DNA from: Mercurialis annua
Lineage: Eukaryota > Streptophyta > Magnoliopsida > Malpighiales > Euphorbiaceae
Assembly: GCF_937616625.2 (NCBI RefSeq)
Contig: NC_065571.1
Span: 15,316,501 to 15,380,500 of the forward strand
Length of the DNA stretch: 64,000 bases
Reading direction: 5' to 3'
Below the pieces are notes generated by a model that made no database searches, was not told the DNA's origin, and worked only from the letters and a program-made list of their open reading frames with translations. A program made the translations under genes and the position numbers. Below are positions 12,609 through 24,637 of this stretch, piece after piece (position 1 is the stretch's first letter; each line of letters begins with the position of its first letter).

Positions 12609-12791
12609 CATTATCCCAAATTTTAATAGTTAATGAATGGCATTCACAACAATAAAAACAAAAATTGACCATCCAATTTCCAAAAAGGCAAATTTACAGC
12701 AAAATGAGAATAAGGGCACAATTGTCATACCAATTTGCAAATTATGATTCCACTGTTCAGTGTTCATCAACACTACTACAGATTAGAGTAA

Positions 12792-15275
12792 ATGTTTTTT
12801 CTTTCACCTTCCACTAAAGACAACAACACAACAAATACCACACTGTCCTCTGCAAAAACCTCAAGCCCACCATTCACTATTTTCCCTTCATCTTCTTCCT
12901 CACCATTAAAAAAATACCAATCTTGCATTATTACCACTCACCCATGTTCAAAACACAGCCAAAAAATGGACATAGACAGACCCCATTATCGTAGCAACAG
13001 CAATTCCAACAGCACCAGTACTAACACTACTACCAGTGAGCTTTTTATTTGCTTTACTTCACGTTTATCTTCGTCCTCCTCCATGAAAATCTCTTCTAAA
13101 TCCATTCTTAGCCCCGGCCGTTGCTCACGGGAACCCACATCTCAAATCTCCCTCTCTACTTCTCTTAGCAGAAGGTTAAGAACTAACGGTAGCATGAAAG
13201 GTGGCCAAGGCCAAGCTTCTCCTATGTTTCCTAGTACCAAAAAAAGAGGGTGTTATGAGAATCCTGAACCCTCTTCGCCTAAGGTGACTTGTATTGGTCA
13301 AGTTAGGGTTAAGACCAAGAAACAAGGTAGGAAAATGAGGATTTCAAGATCTCAAAGACAAGGTGGCGAGGTGAGTTTTAGGAGAGTAGATAATAATAAT
13401 AATAATACCCGTCAAGAAACTAATAGTACCCGTCAAGAAAACAATAGTACCCATCAAGAAAATGTTCAGCAAGAGTGTTTGCAGCAAAGGAATCAGAAAT
13501 GGGTGCATTTTCCTTTGACTATATGTGAAGCTTTGAGAGCTTTTAGCTCTGAGTTTAACTGCTTTATTCCTTGTCGGTCTTCTTGTTTGTCCAGTGAGAA
13601 AGATAATAAACAAGAAAAGATTTCTTCTATTGGTGGTAATGTTGGTAATGGTAACGTTTCTAGCAATGGAAGTAGGTCTTGCGGGGCAGTGTTTGCGCGG
13701 TGGTTGGTGGCTGTGCAAGAGGGTGAGCATGAAGTTAAGACGAGGGAGATAGAGCTGGTGGTTGGCGAAGAAGACGAGGAAAAGGAGGAGGATTTTACGG
13801 AGAGGCGGAGGAGTTATAGGAGGCATGTGTTTGAGGAGATTGAATTTAGTGATGAGAAATTTGGAGGTGGTGATGAGAAGGTGGAAGAAGATGATGAGGA
13901 AGGTGGTAGGGTTAGTATTTGTGTTCCACCTAAGAATGCTTTGCTTTTGATGAGGTGTAGATCTGATCCTGTTAAAATGGCTGCTCTTGCTAATAAGTTT
14001 TGGGAGCCATCTGTTAGTAATGATGGTGAGGTTAATGAAGCAGCAGAAGAACAAGAAGATGGTGATAATATTGAGGGTAAAAAAGAAGAGATGGGTAGTA
14101 ATATTTGTGATGATAGTTGTGTAGAAGTTGAGGAAATAAAAGTTGGTGATCAAGAAATGGTGCAAAGTGAGGATTTGATAGAGTTGGTTGCTTGTGAGAA
14201 TGATGAAAATGAAGCTATTTTGGAGGAACAAGAAGATGGTGATGGAGAGGTTAATCAAGAATCAAGAAATGGTATTGATGGTGTTCAAGAAGAGCAAACA
14301 GAAATTCAAGAAACTCTTGTGGAGGGTTTGGTTCAAGAAACTGAAGAAATTCAAGAAAATGAAGAGAATATGGATCAAGAATCTGAAAAAATTCAAGAAA
14401 ATGAAGAGGGGATGGATCAAGAAACTGAAAAAACTCAAGAAAATGAGGAGGGTATGGTTCAAGAAAATGAATACATTCAAGAAAATGAAAATGTAAACGG
14501 GTCTATAAATCAAGAATTAGAGGAAGTTGAAGCAGAAGTTCAATCGGACGAACAAAATAAAGAGTTAGCAATTCAACAAGAGATTGAAGCAACACAAAAT
14601 AGCTGCAATGTTCAAGAACAAAACCAAGAACAGCAAGAATCATTATCCATTCAGGAACCTGAACCCGACCCGGAAGAGGGACCCGAACCCGAAGATCTGA
14701 AAACCCAAGAAGAGGAAACGGGTATGAAGTCAAAGGAGAGAGAAAGTCAACAGTCTTTACTACCAGATTGCTTGCTGTTAATGATGTGTGAGCCCAAGCT
14801 GTCAATGGAGGTATCCAAGGAAACTTGGGTTTGCAGTACGGACTTCATCCGATGGTTACCAGAGCCTTCAAGGCCTCCCCAGGTCAAGAAAAAGGACGGT
14901 GGAGATCAACCCAAGAAGAGGCTCAGCATTGACGGTAACAGTAATTATAATAACAATAAGCACAGTAATAGTAACAGTAAAAGTAATAATCCTCCACTAC
15001 AAGGTAACTTTCATCAGCCACCTAGATCTTCTTGTTATTATCCTGGTAAGCCACCCGCTCGTGCGGCTGGAGCCGAGTCGATGACTAAAGCTATTGAGAA
15101 GAAGCTGGTCGGAGTCAAGGCTTACGAGCCATTTATGCTTAAACGATGCAAGTCGGAGCCAATGAGGTCTGCGGCTAAGCTTGCACCCGAGGCTTGTTTT
15201 TGGAATAATAGGAAGCTTGAGCCGCATCCTCCGGCGGCTACACTTGGAGTTGGCGCGGCTGGGGTTGGGTGTTGA
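12792..15275 (+). CDS. Intronless gene for a large acidic plant protein of unknown function
   Basis: An 827-codon uninterrupted frame, by far the longest host frame here. Residues 1-130 are Ser/Thr-rich. About 130-195 is basic. About 235-265 is a Cys-containing conserved-looking block (FPLTICEALRAF). About 310-640 is very Glu-rich with a 14-residue repeat at 515-570, and the C-terminus is basic. A motif of hydrophobics, Met, Cys and a nearby Pro, followed 13-18 residues later by Trp, occurs at C389-W404, C666-W679 and C786-W804; two copies contain RC[RK]S[DE]P. I recall similar RCRSDP/RCKSEP proteins of unknown function in other plants but cannot name the family with certainty. No signal peptide, membrane segment or enzyme motif is visible. 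An alternative start is the in-frame Met at codon 59 (MDIDRPHY), since the first 58 residues are low complexity. Confidence 0.85.
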   Translation: MFFLSPSTKDNNTTNTTLSSAKTSSPPFTIFPSSSSSPLKKYQSCIITTHPCSKHSQKMDIDRPHYRSNSNSNSTSTNTTTSELFICFTSRLSSSSSMKISSKSILSPGRCSREPTSQISLSTSLSRRLRTNGSMKGGQGQASPMFPSTKKRGCYENPEPSSPKVTCIGQVRVKTKKQGRKMRISRSQRQGGEVSFRRVDNNNNNTRQETNSTRQENNSTHQENVQQECLQQRNQKWVHFPLTICEALRAFSSEFNCFIPCRSSCLSSEKDNKQEKISSIGGNVGNGNVSSNGSRSCGAVFARWLVAVQEGEHEVKTREIELVVGEEDEEKEEDFTERRRSYRRHVFEEIEFSDEKFGGGDEKVEEDDEEGGRVSICVPPKNALLLMRCRSDPVKMAALANKFWEPSVSNDGEVNEAAEEQEDGDNIEGKKEEMGSNICDDSCVEVEEIKVGDQEMVQSEDLIELVACENDENEAILEEQEDGDGEVNQESRNGIDGVQEEQTEIQETLVEGLVQETEEIQENEENMDQESEKIQENEEGMDQETEKTQENEEGMVQENEYIQENENVNGSINQELEEVEAEVQSDEQNKELAIQQEIEATQNSCNVQEQNQEQQESLSIQEPEPDPEEGPEPEDLKTQEEETGMKSKERESQQSLLPDCLLLMMCEPKLSMEVSKETWVCSTDFIRWLPEPSRPPQVKKKDGGDQPKKRLSIDGNSNYNNNKHSNSNSKSNNPPLQGNFHQPPRSSCYYPGKPPARAAGAESMTKAIEKKLVGVKAYEPFMLKRCKSEPMRSAAKLAPEACFWNNRKLEPHPPAATLGVGAAGVGC
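14334..14501 (+). repeat. 42-bp minisatellite inside the coding region
   Basis: Four head-to-tail 42-bp units encode 14-residue repeats of the form QExEx(I/T)QENEExM(D/V), codons 515-570 of the acidic protein. The unit length is a multiple of three, so gain or loss of units keeps the frame. Confidence 0.85.
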
Positions 15276-15482
15276 GTGTTACATTTAGATTAGAAGGAGA
15301 TAGATTGGTGTGTGGTAAGTTTGTAATAGTAAAACTGTAGTTTTGTAGTTTGTTTTATAGTGACTTTACTGCTCTGTCATCATTGTATATCTTAATTTTT
15401 GTCACTAGTTAAGCATATTCTTTATGGTAATTTTGGACTGGATTTTTAGAGTTTATAAAAAAATTATGAATTTTAGAAAGGT

Positions 15483-15780
15483 TAATGTCACCATATGATT
15501 TTTTTGCGTTTTTTTTTTCCGATTTAAACACAAATTACAAAATATATCACTTAATAATATAATCTTTTATTATGTAACATATATATATAGAATAAATGTT
15601 TAAAACAATATCGTTCCTGGTCATAAACACGGTAAAAAATGACGTTATTTTTATAAAAAAAATAAAGCATAAAATACATATTGTGTTATAAAATAAATTT
15701 TTTTGGAAAGTTTGTATTAATTAATGAGACAGATTGCAGTTTGTGTTAAATCAAAAAACGCGACTGTATGATGGTATTAT
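15483..15780. mobile_element. MITE-like inverted repeat downstream of the acidic-protein gene
   Basis: The left tip has atgtcaccatatgatttttt, then gcg with a T-run and aaacacaaatt. The right arm has the complementary words in reverse order (gtttgtgttaaatc, aaaaaacgcg, gtatgatggtatt). The middle is A/T-rich without coding content. It begins about 200 bp after the stop codon, possibly in or just after the 3' UTR. Target duplication not resolved. Confidence 0.6.
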
Positions 15781-17559
15781 TTTTTTATTATCACTTTTTC
15801 CGCATGACTAACGCATCATTGGCTTGTTCCACGAATGGCATGGCGCAACGACTGTGTGTAATAATTTTTCTTTTTAAAATCTTAAAATATAAACAGAGAC
15901 AACACTTCAGAAATAGCATTTCGATCTTATATAATGAAAATTGATAATTTTTTAACAATTATGAATTTATAAAATTATTGATCTGTATATTTTCTTTCCA
16001 AACCAAATGGTGTCTGTAAATATTATTTTCATAAAATTGTATTTGTAATTGTTTCGATATTATATGATATATTTTCATGATTCCCTTTTTAAGCATTTAA
16101 TCATTATTCTAGTGTTGGCAGCAGGAGCATTAAGTTTAGCGTAAATGATAGAGAAGCAAAGCATGTTACTATCGTCCAAAATTGATAAATTTGGACCGTT
16201 TGATGGGTGGAAGGGTGGGACAAATGAAATTGACAGTTAAACAAATTTCATTGAGGCTAAATTAGTGTTGTTAAGTTTGTTTTGGGTTATTTTGTAAGGC
16301 GCTCTGCGAATCAAGATTTATATCTTGTTACATGTCAAGTTATTAGAAACGGTTATACATTTTCTGAATTTTTAAACCTGTAACTGCTCTTTATTATTAA
16401 TGAAAGATTATTCGATTGTCAATAAAAGTTTGTTTTGGGTTTTTGGAGAATTATCTTGTTAAGATTAGACCCACCAAACCCTAAATATCACATGTATTTA
16501 TGTATTAAAAATAATTTTATGCAGTTATAATTTGTCGAATATTTAATTTTTGATTTTGAATTCTTTTTAAGTTTCTTTATTTTTTTATTTTTTCACGTAC
16601 AACGTTATCTTCTTCGGAGATTTTAAGATCAACAAAAATATAGTAAAATGGGTAATTTAACTTTTTAAAATTTTTATGCTAATTTTTTTTTCCAACTTAT
16701 TTTATTATTTTTATGTATTTTTTGCTCTTAATTTTCAATACTTACTATGTACTAAAACTCTTTTATCACGCACAGTGTCGTCTTCTTCGCCAAATATAAA
16801 ATCAACAAAGATCAATCAAAGATTAATGTATATATACTTTGTCTCAGTTTCATTTTAATTTTTTTTATTATTTTTCACATACATTGTCGTCTTTTTCATT
16901 AATTTTAAAATCAGCGAAAGTCTATCTCAATACAAATTAATATCAAATGTCAATTGAAAATCAAGATGATATCAACATGCGTATATCACCCATCATTAAC
17001 AAATCATGTTGTAGAATAAAAAAAATAAAAATACAACAAAGCGAAATAAAAAACATGAGTAACACTACAAAATTTCAAAAATTTACAAATTGTTTATGTA
17101 ATATGAAAAATCAGTAAAACATAATTAACGATGACGCATTAATGGTAATAAATGGTATAGAGGAAAAAAATTAAAAGTATGAACGATGTCAGCGAAATAT
17201 GATGACCATGGCGAAGCAGATATGATAATAAGCATATTTTGAATCTTAAAAGAAGAAGAAGAGGAAAAAGAAGAATGGTGTCGATGACAAGTTAAATTTC
17301 ATATCTGAGAAAAAAAATCGATAAAAACGATAACAGAAATAGTTATAGAAATAATGGTGAAATGACAATAAATAAAGATTTAATGATTGAGATGAAAGAA
17401 AAGTACTCAAAAAATTTGGAAAAAAAAGAATAAAATGAAAAAGAAAAGAGGAGGAAAATTAAGAGGAAGGAAGATGAAGTTAAAAAAGAAACCAAAGCGC
17501 TTATGTTTTAAATTCCAAGTGGGGGTATAAAAAAATCAGAATATGCAATTTTATAGAAT
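15781..17559. other. AT-rich intergenic DNA, no gene seen
   Basis: No gene supported. Between about 16594 and 16930 a diverged block recurs about three times (cacgtacaacgttatcttcttcgg..., cacgcacagtgtcgtcttcttcgcc..., cacatacattgtcgtctttttc..., each followed by a taaaatcaac/atcaacaaa word), suggesting an old tandem array. The 60-codon frame at 16676-16858 crosses it and is not convincing. Confidence 0.5.
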
Positions 17560-17959
17560 GTGGATGAAAAATTAACTTTTTTTTTAAAGTGAAATAAAAA
17601 ATTTAGAAAGAGTTGGAGATTAAAGAGATTGAGACAAAAGATTTTAAAGTGATTTAGATCACCACTCGATTATACATCCATTATTTAGTTAAAGATTGAG
17701 ACTTACAATCCACTAATCAAGATTTCTAAAGAGTTTTTTTAAACTAATTTCAAATTTAGTGCTTTATAATTAAATACTAACTAATATGAAGTTTCTCAAA
17801 ATTAAACTTTAACTTATGAAGATGATTTTCTAGGATTAATCAATAACCCATAAATGTGGAGTTTATAAGCTTATTCCAAATTACAACAACAATTGATTAA
17901 ATTAAATGATTATTGAGAGAATATTATTGTTTCAACGTTATAATGGCTAAAATTGAAAC
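17560..17959 (+). repeat. Dispersed repeat copy A, left part (includes TSD gaaac)
   Basis: Related along its length to 29300-29680 (copy B). Shared words include gaaataaaaaatttagaaag, gttggagatta, gattttaaagtg, atacatcca and aatccactaatcaagatt. The repeat resumes at 20182 after an inserted solo LTR. No coding capacity. Type unknown; it could be an LTR or a non-autonomous element. Confidence 0.7.
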
Positions 17960-20181
17960 AGCAATACCCTGTAAATTATAATGGCTAGTACCATAAAAAT
18001 GAGTAAAATGAGTTAGAGAGGAAACATAATTCATTTCTTCCTCAATTCTTAAGTTTTGTGCGTTATAGAGAATAAAACATAGGATATCGTCGCAGTTCGT
18101 CTGATATCTCAATTCTGACTCCAATTTCTTCAATAATCTGCATGTATTCGAGGTAATAATTATTAATTTGAGTGTGGTTATTTATAATTTTGATTATATT
18201 TGAGTTTATAACGGTAATCGTATTAAATCGATCGAATTCGGATCAAATCTACATTTTGATTTTGCAAATGGATTGTTTGGAGTGTTACTTAGCGTTCATA
18301 GTAGAAATTTGGAGCCAGAGCGCATTGGAAAGCCCCTGGATAGCAATCCCCGTGGTTGTGCGTAAATCACAGCCACTGTGCGCAAGCACAGTTGGTTGTT
18401 CGAGCGTATAACCATAATATGCGACCGCACAGCCAGACTGTGCGACTATACAATCCCATGTGCGGGCGCACAGGAACTTGCGCGGGCGTAAAGTCGTAAT
18501 GTGCATTCGCACGATGATTCTGATTCCAAAATGTTTACATGGTTTCAAACGGTGTTTTCGATAGTGATTCAATCGGACTTTGAAATGTGAAATAGGACGT
18601 TTAAAAGGTTAAATCTTTTATACAAAGTAAAAAGTGTTCGGTTTAATAAAACGTGTGACATTTTAATTAAACCTTACATTAATCAAATTGATTAATGTTA
18701 AAAGGATTATAAATTTGTAGCGAGAATGGTATTAGAGTTATAACGAGATGTCCTAAGTTGGGATTAGTTCAAACGTTATAAGTTATGCTTTGTTTATAGA
18801 GTCGTTTATATACGAGATTCGTGTTTGAGTGTATCATTTATACGATAGGACTAAAGTTAGAAATTCATTGTGTGATGTGTTTTGATGTTTAAATTCCAAC
18901 TAGATACAACGAGTATCGATCTGCCAAGTCAAGACAACAATGTGTTTAACTAGTGGATTATCTGGAGTATACGTTTTGAGGGATACCGGTTCTGTGAGTT
19001 TACGATGTTTAATTTTGTGTATTAATAATATTAAAAGCTTTTATTATATCATATTATAATGAATACATCGCATATTATATGATATTATCTATTTTTGTTA
19101 TTAGACTGTGATTTTGTATAGTAGTATGAAAACCAGTATAGATTCGAGGAAATGAGCTACCTATTGGGTGTCAATAGGACTGTGTGATCACCGGTGTCAG
19201 TATAAGTCTTATGTGTTTGTGTTTTGTGATTTAAAAAAGTATAAGTTGGACATCCATTATTAGATATGAGGTAAGTCGGTAGTAGCTCTTGGGACTGGGA
19301 TCTCGGTAGGAGTGGTATTCTCGGGACTGGGATCTCGTATCTTGTGAGTAACTCGTTAGAGATTATAGGGACTCACAATTTGGATTTGAGAAATAGTATT
19401 AGTAACTCGGTGGAATTTCTCGGGACTGTTGCCATATTGTATCGGTAACTCGGTTGATATTCTTGGGACCATGTCACTTGGATTAAATTTGATTTGATTC
19501 GATACGATCTGATATGCGTACATTATATGTTTTTAGGAATAGGGTTTTGATCGGATTAAATATTTGGCTATGATGTAAAACAAAATATATGAGATTCTAT
19601 TTTATTTAATAAGTATTCGTAAAAGTGAACTCACTCAGAAATATTTATATTTCTGATCACAACATTTTGCCTTTCAGGCTGTCGATTTATGAGGTTATGC
19701 TTCCACAATAATTTCGGAAGTCGTCGTCTGTATCTTTAGAGCTGCAAGTAGTTGGATATCGGAGAGTCTGTCTTTTGTTTCGTGTAGTTCATTATATTTT
19801 GAAAAACTCTGATTTGAACTACTGTATATGATATATGTTTGAAAAGTTGCGCGTTTATATAAAATGCTTTTACTTGTTTTTTTGAAGTGTTACACTGGTA
19901 ATATGTTTTAGTATTTTAGCATTGTATTGTAAATAAAGCATTTATGTCATACGAGATTGATATTTCCGCTCTGGTTTCTAAATTACAACCATGGTTTTAC
20001 GACCACATTTTTAATAAAGGTTTTAAAGTGTTTTTATAACCCAGATGCCAACCTTTTCATAGTTTTAAAACGCAAAACATTTATAAAGATTTTTAGGCTT
20101 ACTACAGGTTTCGGAGCAACTACTCCTATTCCCTAGCGCCAGTCTCGGATCGAGACTTTGGGTGAAATTCGGGTCGTGATA
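17960..20181 (+). mobile_element. Solo LTR of a gypsy-type (Tekay-like) retrotransposon
   Basis: The 2222-bp insert is bounded by the direct repeat gaaac at 17955-17959 and 20182-20186. The start (agcaataccctg) and end (gggtcgtgata) look like mutated forms of the tgtaatacccc start and gggtcgtgaca end of the solo LTR at 23914-26477. Shared internal marks include ctacctattgggtgtcaata followed by actgtgtgatcaccggtg, and repeated ctcgggactgggatctcg words near 19290-19330. Copy A of a dispersed repeat continues on either side, which confirms both boundaries. There is no internal region, so it formed by LTR-LTR recombination. Confidence 0.8.
18316..18512. repeat. Cluster of near-palindromic words, TGTGCG...CGCACA type
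   Basis: Inside the solo LTR, a 200-bp stretch holds repeated words such as tgcgaccgcacag, gtgcgggcgcacag, ctgtgcgcaagcacag and gtgcattcgcac. Each is close to its own reverse complement, with a variable core, separated by unrelated sequence of about 10-20 bp. It is markedly GC- and CpG-rich compared with its surroundings. Confidence 0.7.
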
Positions 20182-20186
20182 GAAAC

Positions 20187-20650
20187 AATGTAAATGAGTT
20201 TCTATTTATATTCATTGCAAACACCTCTTACATTGCCAAGTATTGGAGAAAGATGCAAAAATATTTTGCTATCGTCCAGTGTCACATGTCAGCCATCCAT
20301 TGGGGCACACTAAAATATATTCGTTGAATCTTCAACGGCTCTGAAGTTTGCGTCTGTGACACCAAAGTCTGCATTTGCGACTTAGCTTAAAAAAACAAGT
20401 GATGCTGAAATGGCATGTGTCGCGCTACGACAATGTGTTGTGCCTGCGATAATGTTTCACGCCTGCGATAAGAATGTGTCGTGACCGCGACAAGTTGTTT
20501 AAAATTTGAAATATGGATTTTTTTGGGTTTTTTTTCTAGAAGACTCCAAATTAAGCATAGAGTGTTCTGGAATGTTCTTATACTTATAAAAATGATTAGA
20601 ACATTTATATTTGACTGTCAAAGCAAATAAAGGAATGCGAAAAGACAAAG
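20187..20650 (+). repeat. Dispersed repeat copy A, right part
   Basis: Continues copy A after the solo LTR and matches 29685-30106 plus 32440-32500 (copy B). Shared words include aacacctcttacattgccaa, attggagaaagat, gaaatatggatttttttggg, aaaatgattagaacat and gaatgcgaaaagacaaaggtccaaca (gtgcgaaagaataaaagtccaaca in B). No coding capacity. Confidence 0.7.
20345..20505. repeat. Cluster of near-palindromic words, TGTCGC...GCGACA type (copy A)
   Basis: Words such as tgtgtcgcgctacgaca, tgttgtgcctgcgata, tttcacgcctgcgata and tgtgtcgtgaccgcgaca follow one another at intervals of a few bases. Each approximates an inverted repeat around a variable core. The matching place in copy B is 29770-30005. Confidence 0.7.
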
Positions 20651-21334
20651 GTCCAACATTCTCCTCCTTTTTTTATATTAACACTCAACATGCTAAAATT
20701 GCTAGTTTAAGTAAGAGACAAATTTCATTTTGGCTCCCTTATTTTATGCAAATAAGATAAAAATAAAAGACAATAAACAAAATAAATTCGAAAAACTTAG
20801 ATTTAAGTATATATGGAGACTTCTCCCTCTTTATCAACAAAAAGAGCATGTTAAAATATAGATAAAAGAGTCAACTGAAAAAAATTTTTTTTAAAAAAAA
20901 ATAGGTTTTCGATTCAATTGATAAGTAAAGCACAAATTTAATATGCATATCAAGACTTAGTCTCAATTTATTTAACTGTATTGATTAACATGATAAAAAA
21001 TTAGGCATAAATTCATCAAAATGAAGTATACTAAATAAAGTCCAATCATTTATATATATTGAAGACATCAAAACGCACATAAAAATTTAAAGAAAATAAA
21101 AGATATGGAAATTGATTCTCCCCTTTAATAAAAGTTTCTTAAAAACATAGCATAAAATGAATTTATTTTTAAAAAATGAACATTTTAAACACATAGATCA
21201 TGTTTACAATTTAAAGTTACCTATCTTGCCATTTTACAACATTATTTCCTTGATGCTCATAACAATAGCATTCTTTTTGATCTATGATCATCCATCAAAT
21301 AATATAAAGTTTGTTTAATGGACATCAAATGTAC
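20651..21334. other. AT-rich DNA without a gene
   Basis: No coding region or terminal repeat recognised. It separates dispersed repeat copy A from the copia gag remnant and may belong to the latter element. Confidence 0.4.
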
Positions 21335-22980
21335 CTACAAACCAAATCCCTTAGGTACCCAAATAATTTTGGGCTTTTGAAAGTTAATAATTGAATAGTC
21401 CAATGTAATTAACCTTAATTGAACTTTTCTCACATAGCAATAAATATTGTCATGACCATATTGCATACAATATACACATTGAATTATATGGTTCACATGT
21501 GAATGTATTTGAGGTGATTTGGCTCTAAAGGTCTCATGAGAACAACCGCAAGCATGTGAACAAGTATTGACATGTGAAAATGCATGCACATGTGAGTTCA
21601 TATATGCTTTTTTGTTCCGCTTGTGACAATATTAAAAAACATAGCCATGCTTAAAGGGTTTTGTACCCTTATTTCTTTTAACCTTTTGAACCAAGAATGG
21701 TTTAGGCCTAATAGCCTGTACATGTGCCTTCCTTTCCCCGATTGGTTTGACCAATTTATGAGAAAATTTTATATAAGAAGTTTGAGGCAAAGTGGCTTTG
21801 ACAAATTTAATCACATATGAACTAGAAGCATCTTAATTATAGTTAAGTCCAAATTGTATGGTTAGGTTTATTTGAGTTAAAATTATTATATCCAAAATCT
21901 CATTCCCTTTTTGAAATTTTGAAAATGAATCTTTTAAATCTAGAATTTCATTCTTTAGTTTATTATTTTTCTTAAGCAGGTTATCAATATTTAAATCTTG
22001 CTTAGGATAAGATTCTAAAGTTAAATTGAGAGCTTCATTAAATATTTAAGCTCATGAAATTCTTTACTCAAGATAAGCATTTTATCTTCATCTTTTCAAG
22101 CTTCATGTTTAAGAGAAAGCATATTGGCATACTAATCACTATATTTTATAACACGTTCATCAAACATGCTATCAACATCATCATCGCGTGCATCATCATT
22201 AATATCATGATCATTTAAACACTCATGTGATTCAACACTAATACCATCCCAAGATAATAAAGATGTGGTGGTTACTTTAGGTGTTGGTTCCTCCTCAAAT
22301 GCCATGAAACATAGGTTAGCGTCACATTGACTCTCATTATTGGATTGTGAGTCACCATCCCATGAAGCATTTGATCCCCCTTTAGCATCTCTTTTTGAAG
22401 AGGATGATCTTCTATGATTGCCTTTCCCCATGCCTCTTTTACTCTTGAGTTCATTTATTCTTTTGGTGAGCCTCATAATCTCATGTTCATTGCTTTTCTT
22501 CTTGTTTTCTTCATGATGAAGATCCCTTGTACAGGCCTTGAAAGCAATATCGCAGTCTCTTGGAATATCCTTCTTGATGCTCTAGATGTGAGACATCTAA
22601 TGAAAAAGTACCTTGCCAATCGTCTTATTGGCTCTCAAGGTGGAAAAGTCATGAGCTTCTTCAATGGCAGTTACCTTGGGTTCCCATTTTAGAAGAGGAT
22701 AGGATCTTAAAATTTTCCCATTGATTTCCGTTAGTTCAAAATACTTCCCAAGCAACTCAAGATTTGTAACAAGCCTAAGAAACCTAGTTGTCCTCATAAA
22801 CACATATTCTCAAGGCAAGCATTTGAAGCCTTCATACTCTCTAGGAAGCAATTCAAGCCTTTTCTCTTTAACTTGGGTAGTGTCTTCATAATAACTCTAC
22901 AATGTCATACACATTTTCTTGAGACATGTACAATGTTAAATTTATTTATTTTTTATCTTGAGTTTTAAGAGAGGAGAGTT
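21335..22980 (-). pseudogene. Remnant of a Ty1-copia gag gene
   Basis: Fragments of a copia-type gag lie in order on the minus strand but in different frames. First, about 22803-22600, a capsid-like block with KILRSYPLLKWEPKVTAIEEA. Then, about 22476-22132, a basic linker followed by CFMAFEEE and an acidic stretch. Last, about 21500-21350, a zinc-knuckle-like CVYCMQYGHDNIYC followed by KPKIIWVPKG. These word orders are typical, from memory, of SIRE-like copia polyproteins. The frame is broken several times, no protease, integrase or RT follows, and no LTRs were recognised. It is dead. Confidence 0.75.
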
Positions 22981-24052
22981 GTGATGGCTTTCTGACTTTG
23001 AGTAGTCTTTTATTTTTATTATTTGGACCACTTCCATGGGAAGTTTAATATTATTGACAAGTTTAACCGGTTGTTTCCATCTTTTGAGAAAGACACTCCA
23101 AAGATCTACCCCTTACATATTTAGAAAATTCTCCATATAATACTTTAATTAGTATGATTGGATCCATCAAGATACGGTTTGAGAGTGATGAGAAAAAATT
23201 AATTTCCATTTTTGATCGAATGAACTCTTACAATTAAGCACAAAGAGGATCACTAAGTGAAAAGCTAAGGAAATTTATATTAAAAAAAATAGAAGTCCCG
23301 AGCTAACAAATTTCACGTCAACATTCGTGAAATATTATTAAGAATTAATTGGAAAAGAAATTCTGAAGGTTAAGCATGATGGTTAATTGAGAGTTTGAGC
23401 TAAAGTGCAAATTAACCATTTTGAGCTAAAATGGACTTTTAGCCATTTTGAGCTAAAGTGGACCTTTAGCCAACGACTTATCAAGTAAGTTAATAAATTT
23501 TTATTCATTTCACTTATTATAAATAAATAAAAAAAGAAAGGATTTTTGGAAATCGATTTGAGAATTAAGCACGACAGGAACTCGTTTTGAGAGTTAAGCA
23601 TGTTGGTTTGTTATTTGAGTTAAAATGGATTTTTGGTCACTAAGTGAGGTCATATACTTAGCCACTAAGGAGTTGACTAATTTATTACCTCATTTCTCAA
23701 GAGGCAAATGAAAAGAAAAAAAAGAGAGCAAAGCTCTCTTCTTCTTCCCTTAAGCTGAACCATGCTCCTCCTCCACCCCTCCATGGATTCTTCACTTTTA
23801 CTCATAAAACTTGAAGCAAACTCTTCATTGATCAAAGGTAAGGAAGTTAGACTCATCAATTTAAGCTTTGGTTGATGGATTATTGATTTAATTGATTGAA
23901 ATTTGTTAAGGTTTTGTCACGACCCAAAATATTGAGCCGCAACCGGCGCTAGAGAACGGGAGTGGTAGCTCCGGAACCCGTAGCAAGCCTAAAATCACTA
24001 TTAATTTTTCGCAAATATAGTATAAACAAACAATACTAAACAACGGAAGCAA

Positions 24053-24058
<6 letters not shown>

Positions 24059-24096
<38 letters not shown>
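24059..24096. repeat. (AT)n microsatellite
   Basis: About 38 bp of uninterrupted AT dinucleotides within the solo LTR. Confidence 0.9.
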
Positions 24097-24098
<2 letters not shown>

Positions 24099-24637
24099 TA
24101 TAATCAAACATTTACACTAACTGTTTCAAAACCTCGCGGGCTCTAGTTACCATACCCTGTACGAACTAGCCTCGCGGTACTATATACATCAGTTAGTGTT
24201 TCAAACATCTCACCGGCATCTGGCGCCGTGGATCATATATATAAACACGTAGCCTATCAAAATGCATATAAAACAATAACAGCAGTTAATATATACAATA
24301 AAAATGAACTGCTGTCTAGGATACTATTCCGTCGACACAGGACCACTACTGCAGCATTCACAGAAGTCAGGAACTAACATATACAGCTGACTTCTGGACT
24401 TCAAAATTGGCCTCTAGCTAAGTCCACAAGCTAAGCACCTGAAAGACATCAAAGGTGAGGGATCAGTATTTGGGGAAATACTGAGCGAGTTTGCATTTAC
24501 TAACGGTATTATCATAAGAACATAGCATCGCATTTCAAAAAAACAATGATATAAAACATATAAACATGTATTTGAGCTGTACGAAGCTAATAACCTAGCA
24601 TGCGACACATTCCTCGAATAATCATCATCATCATCCC

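Noticed and set aside
13344..14258. 304-codon open frame on the minus strand
   Set aside because: It is antisense to the acidic-protein gene and arises because Glu- and Asn-rich codons read as Phe, Leu and Ile codons on the other strand. The product is a low-complexity hydrophobic chain with no family resemblance.
14188..14513. Plus-strand 102-codon and minus-strand 83-codon frames
   Set aside because: They are out-of-frame readings of the 42-bp minisatellite and surrounding Glu codons of the acidic-protein gene.
18172..18572. Opposed open frames of 79 and 95 codons
   Set aside because: Both overlap the tgtgcg/cgcaca cluster inside a solo LTR and have no recognisable protein content.
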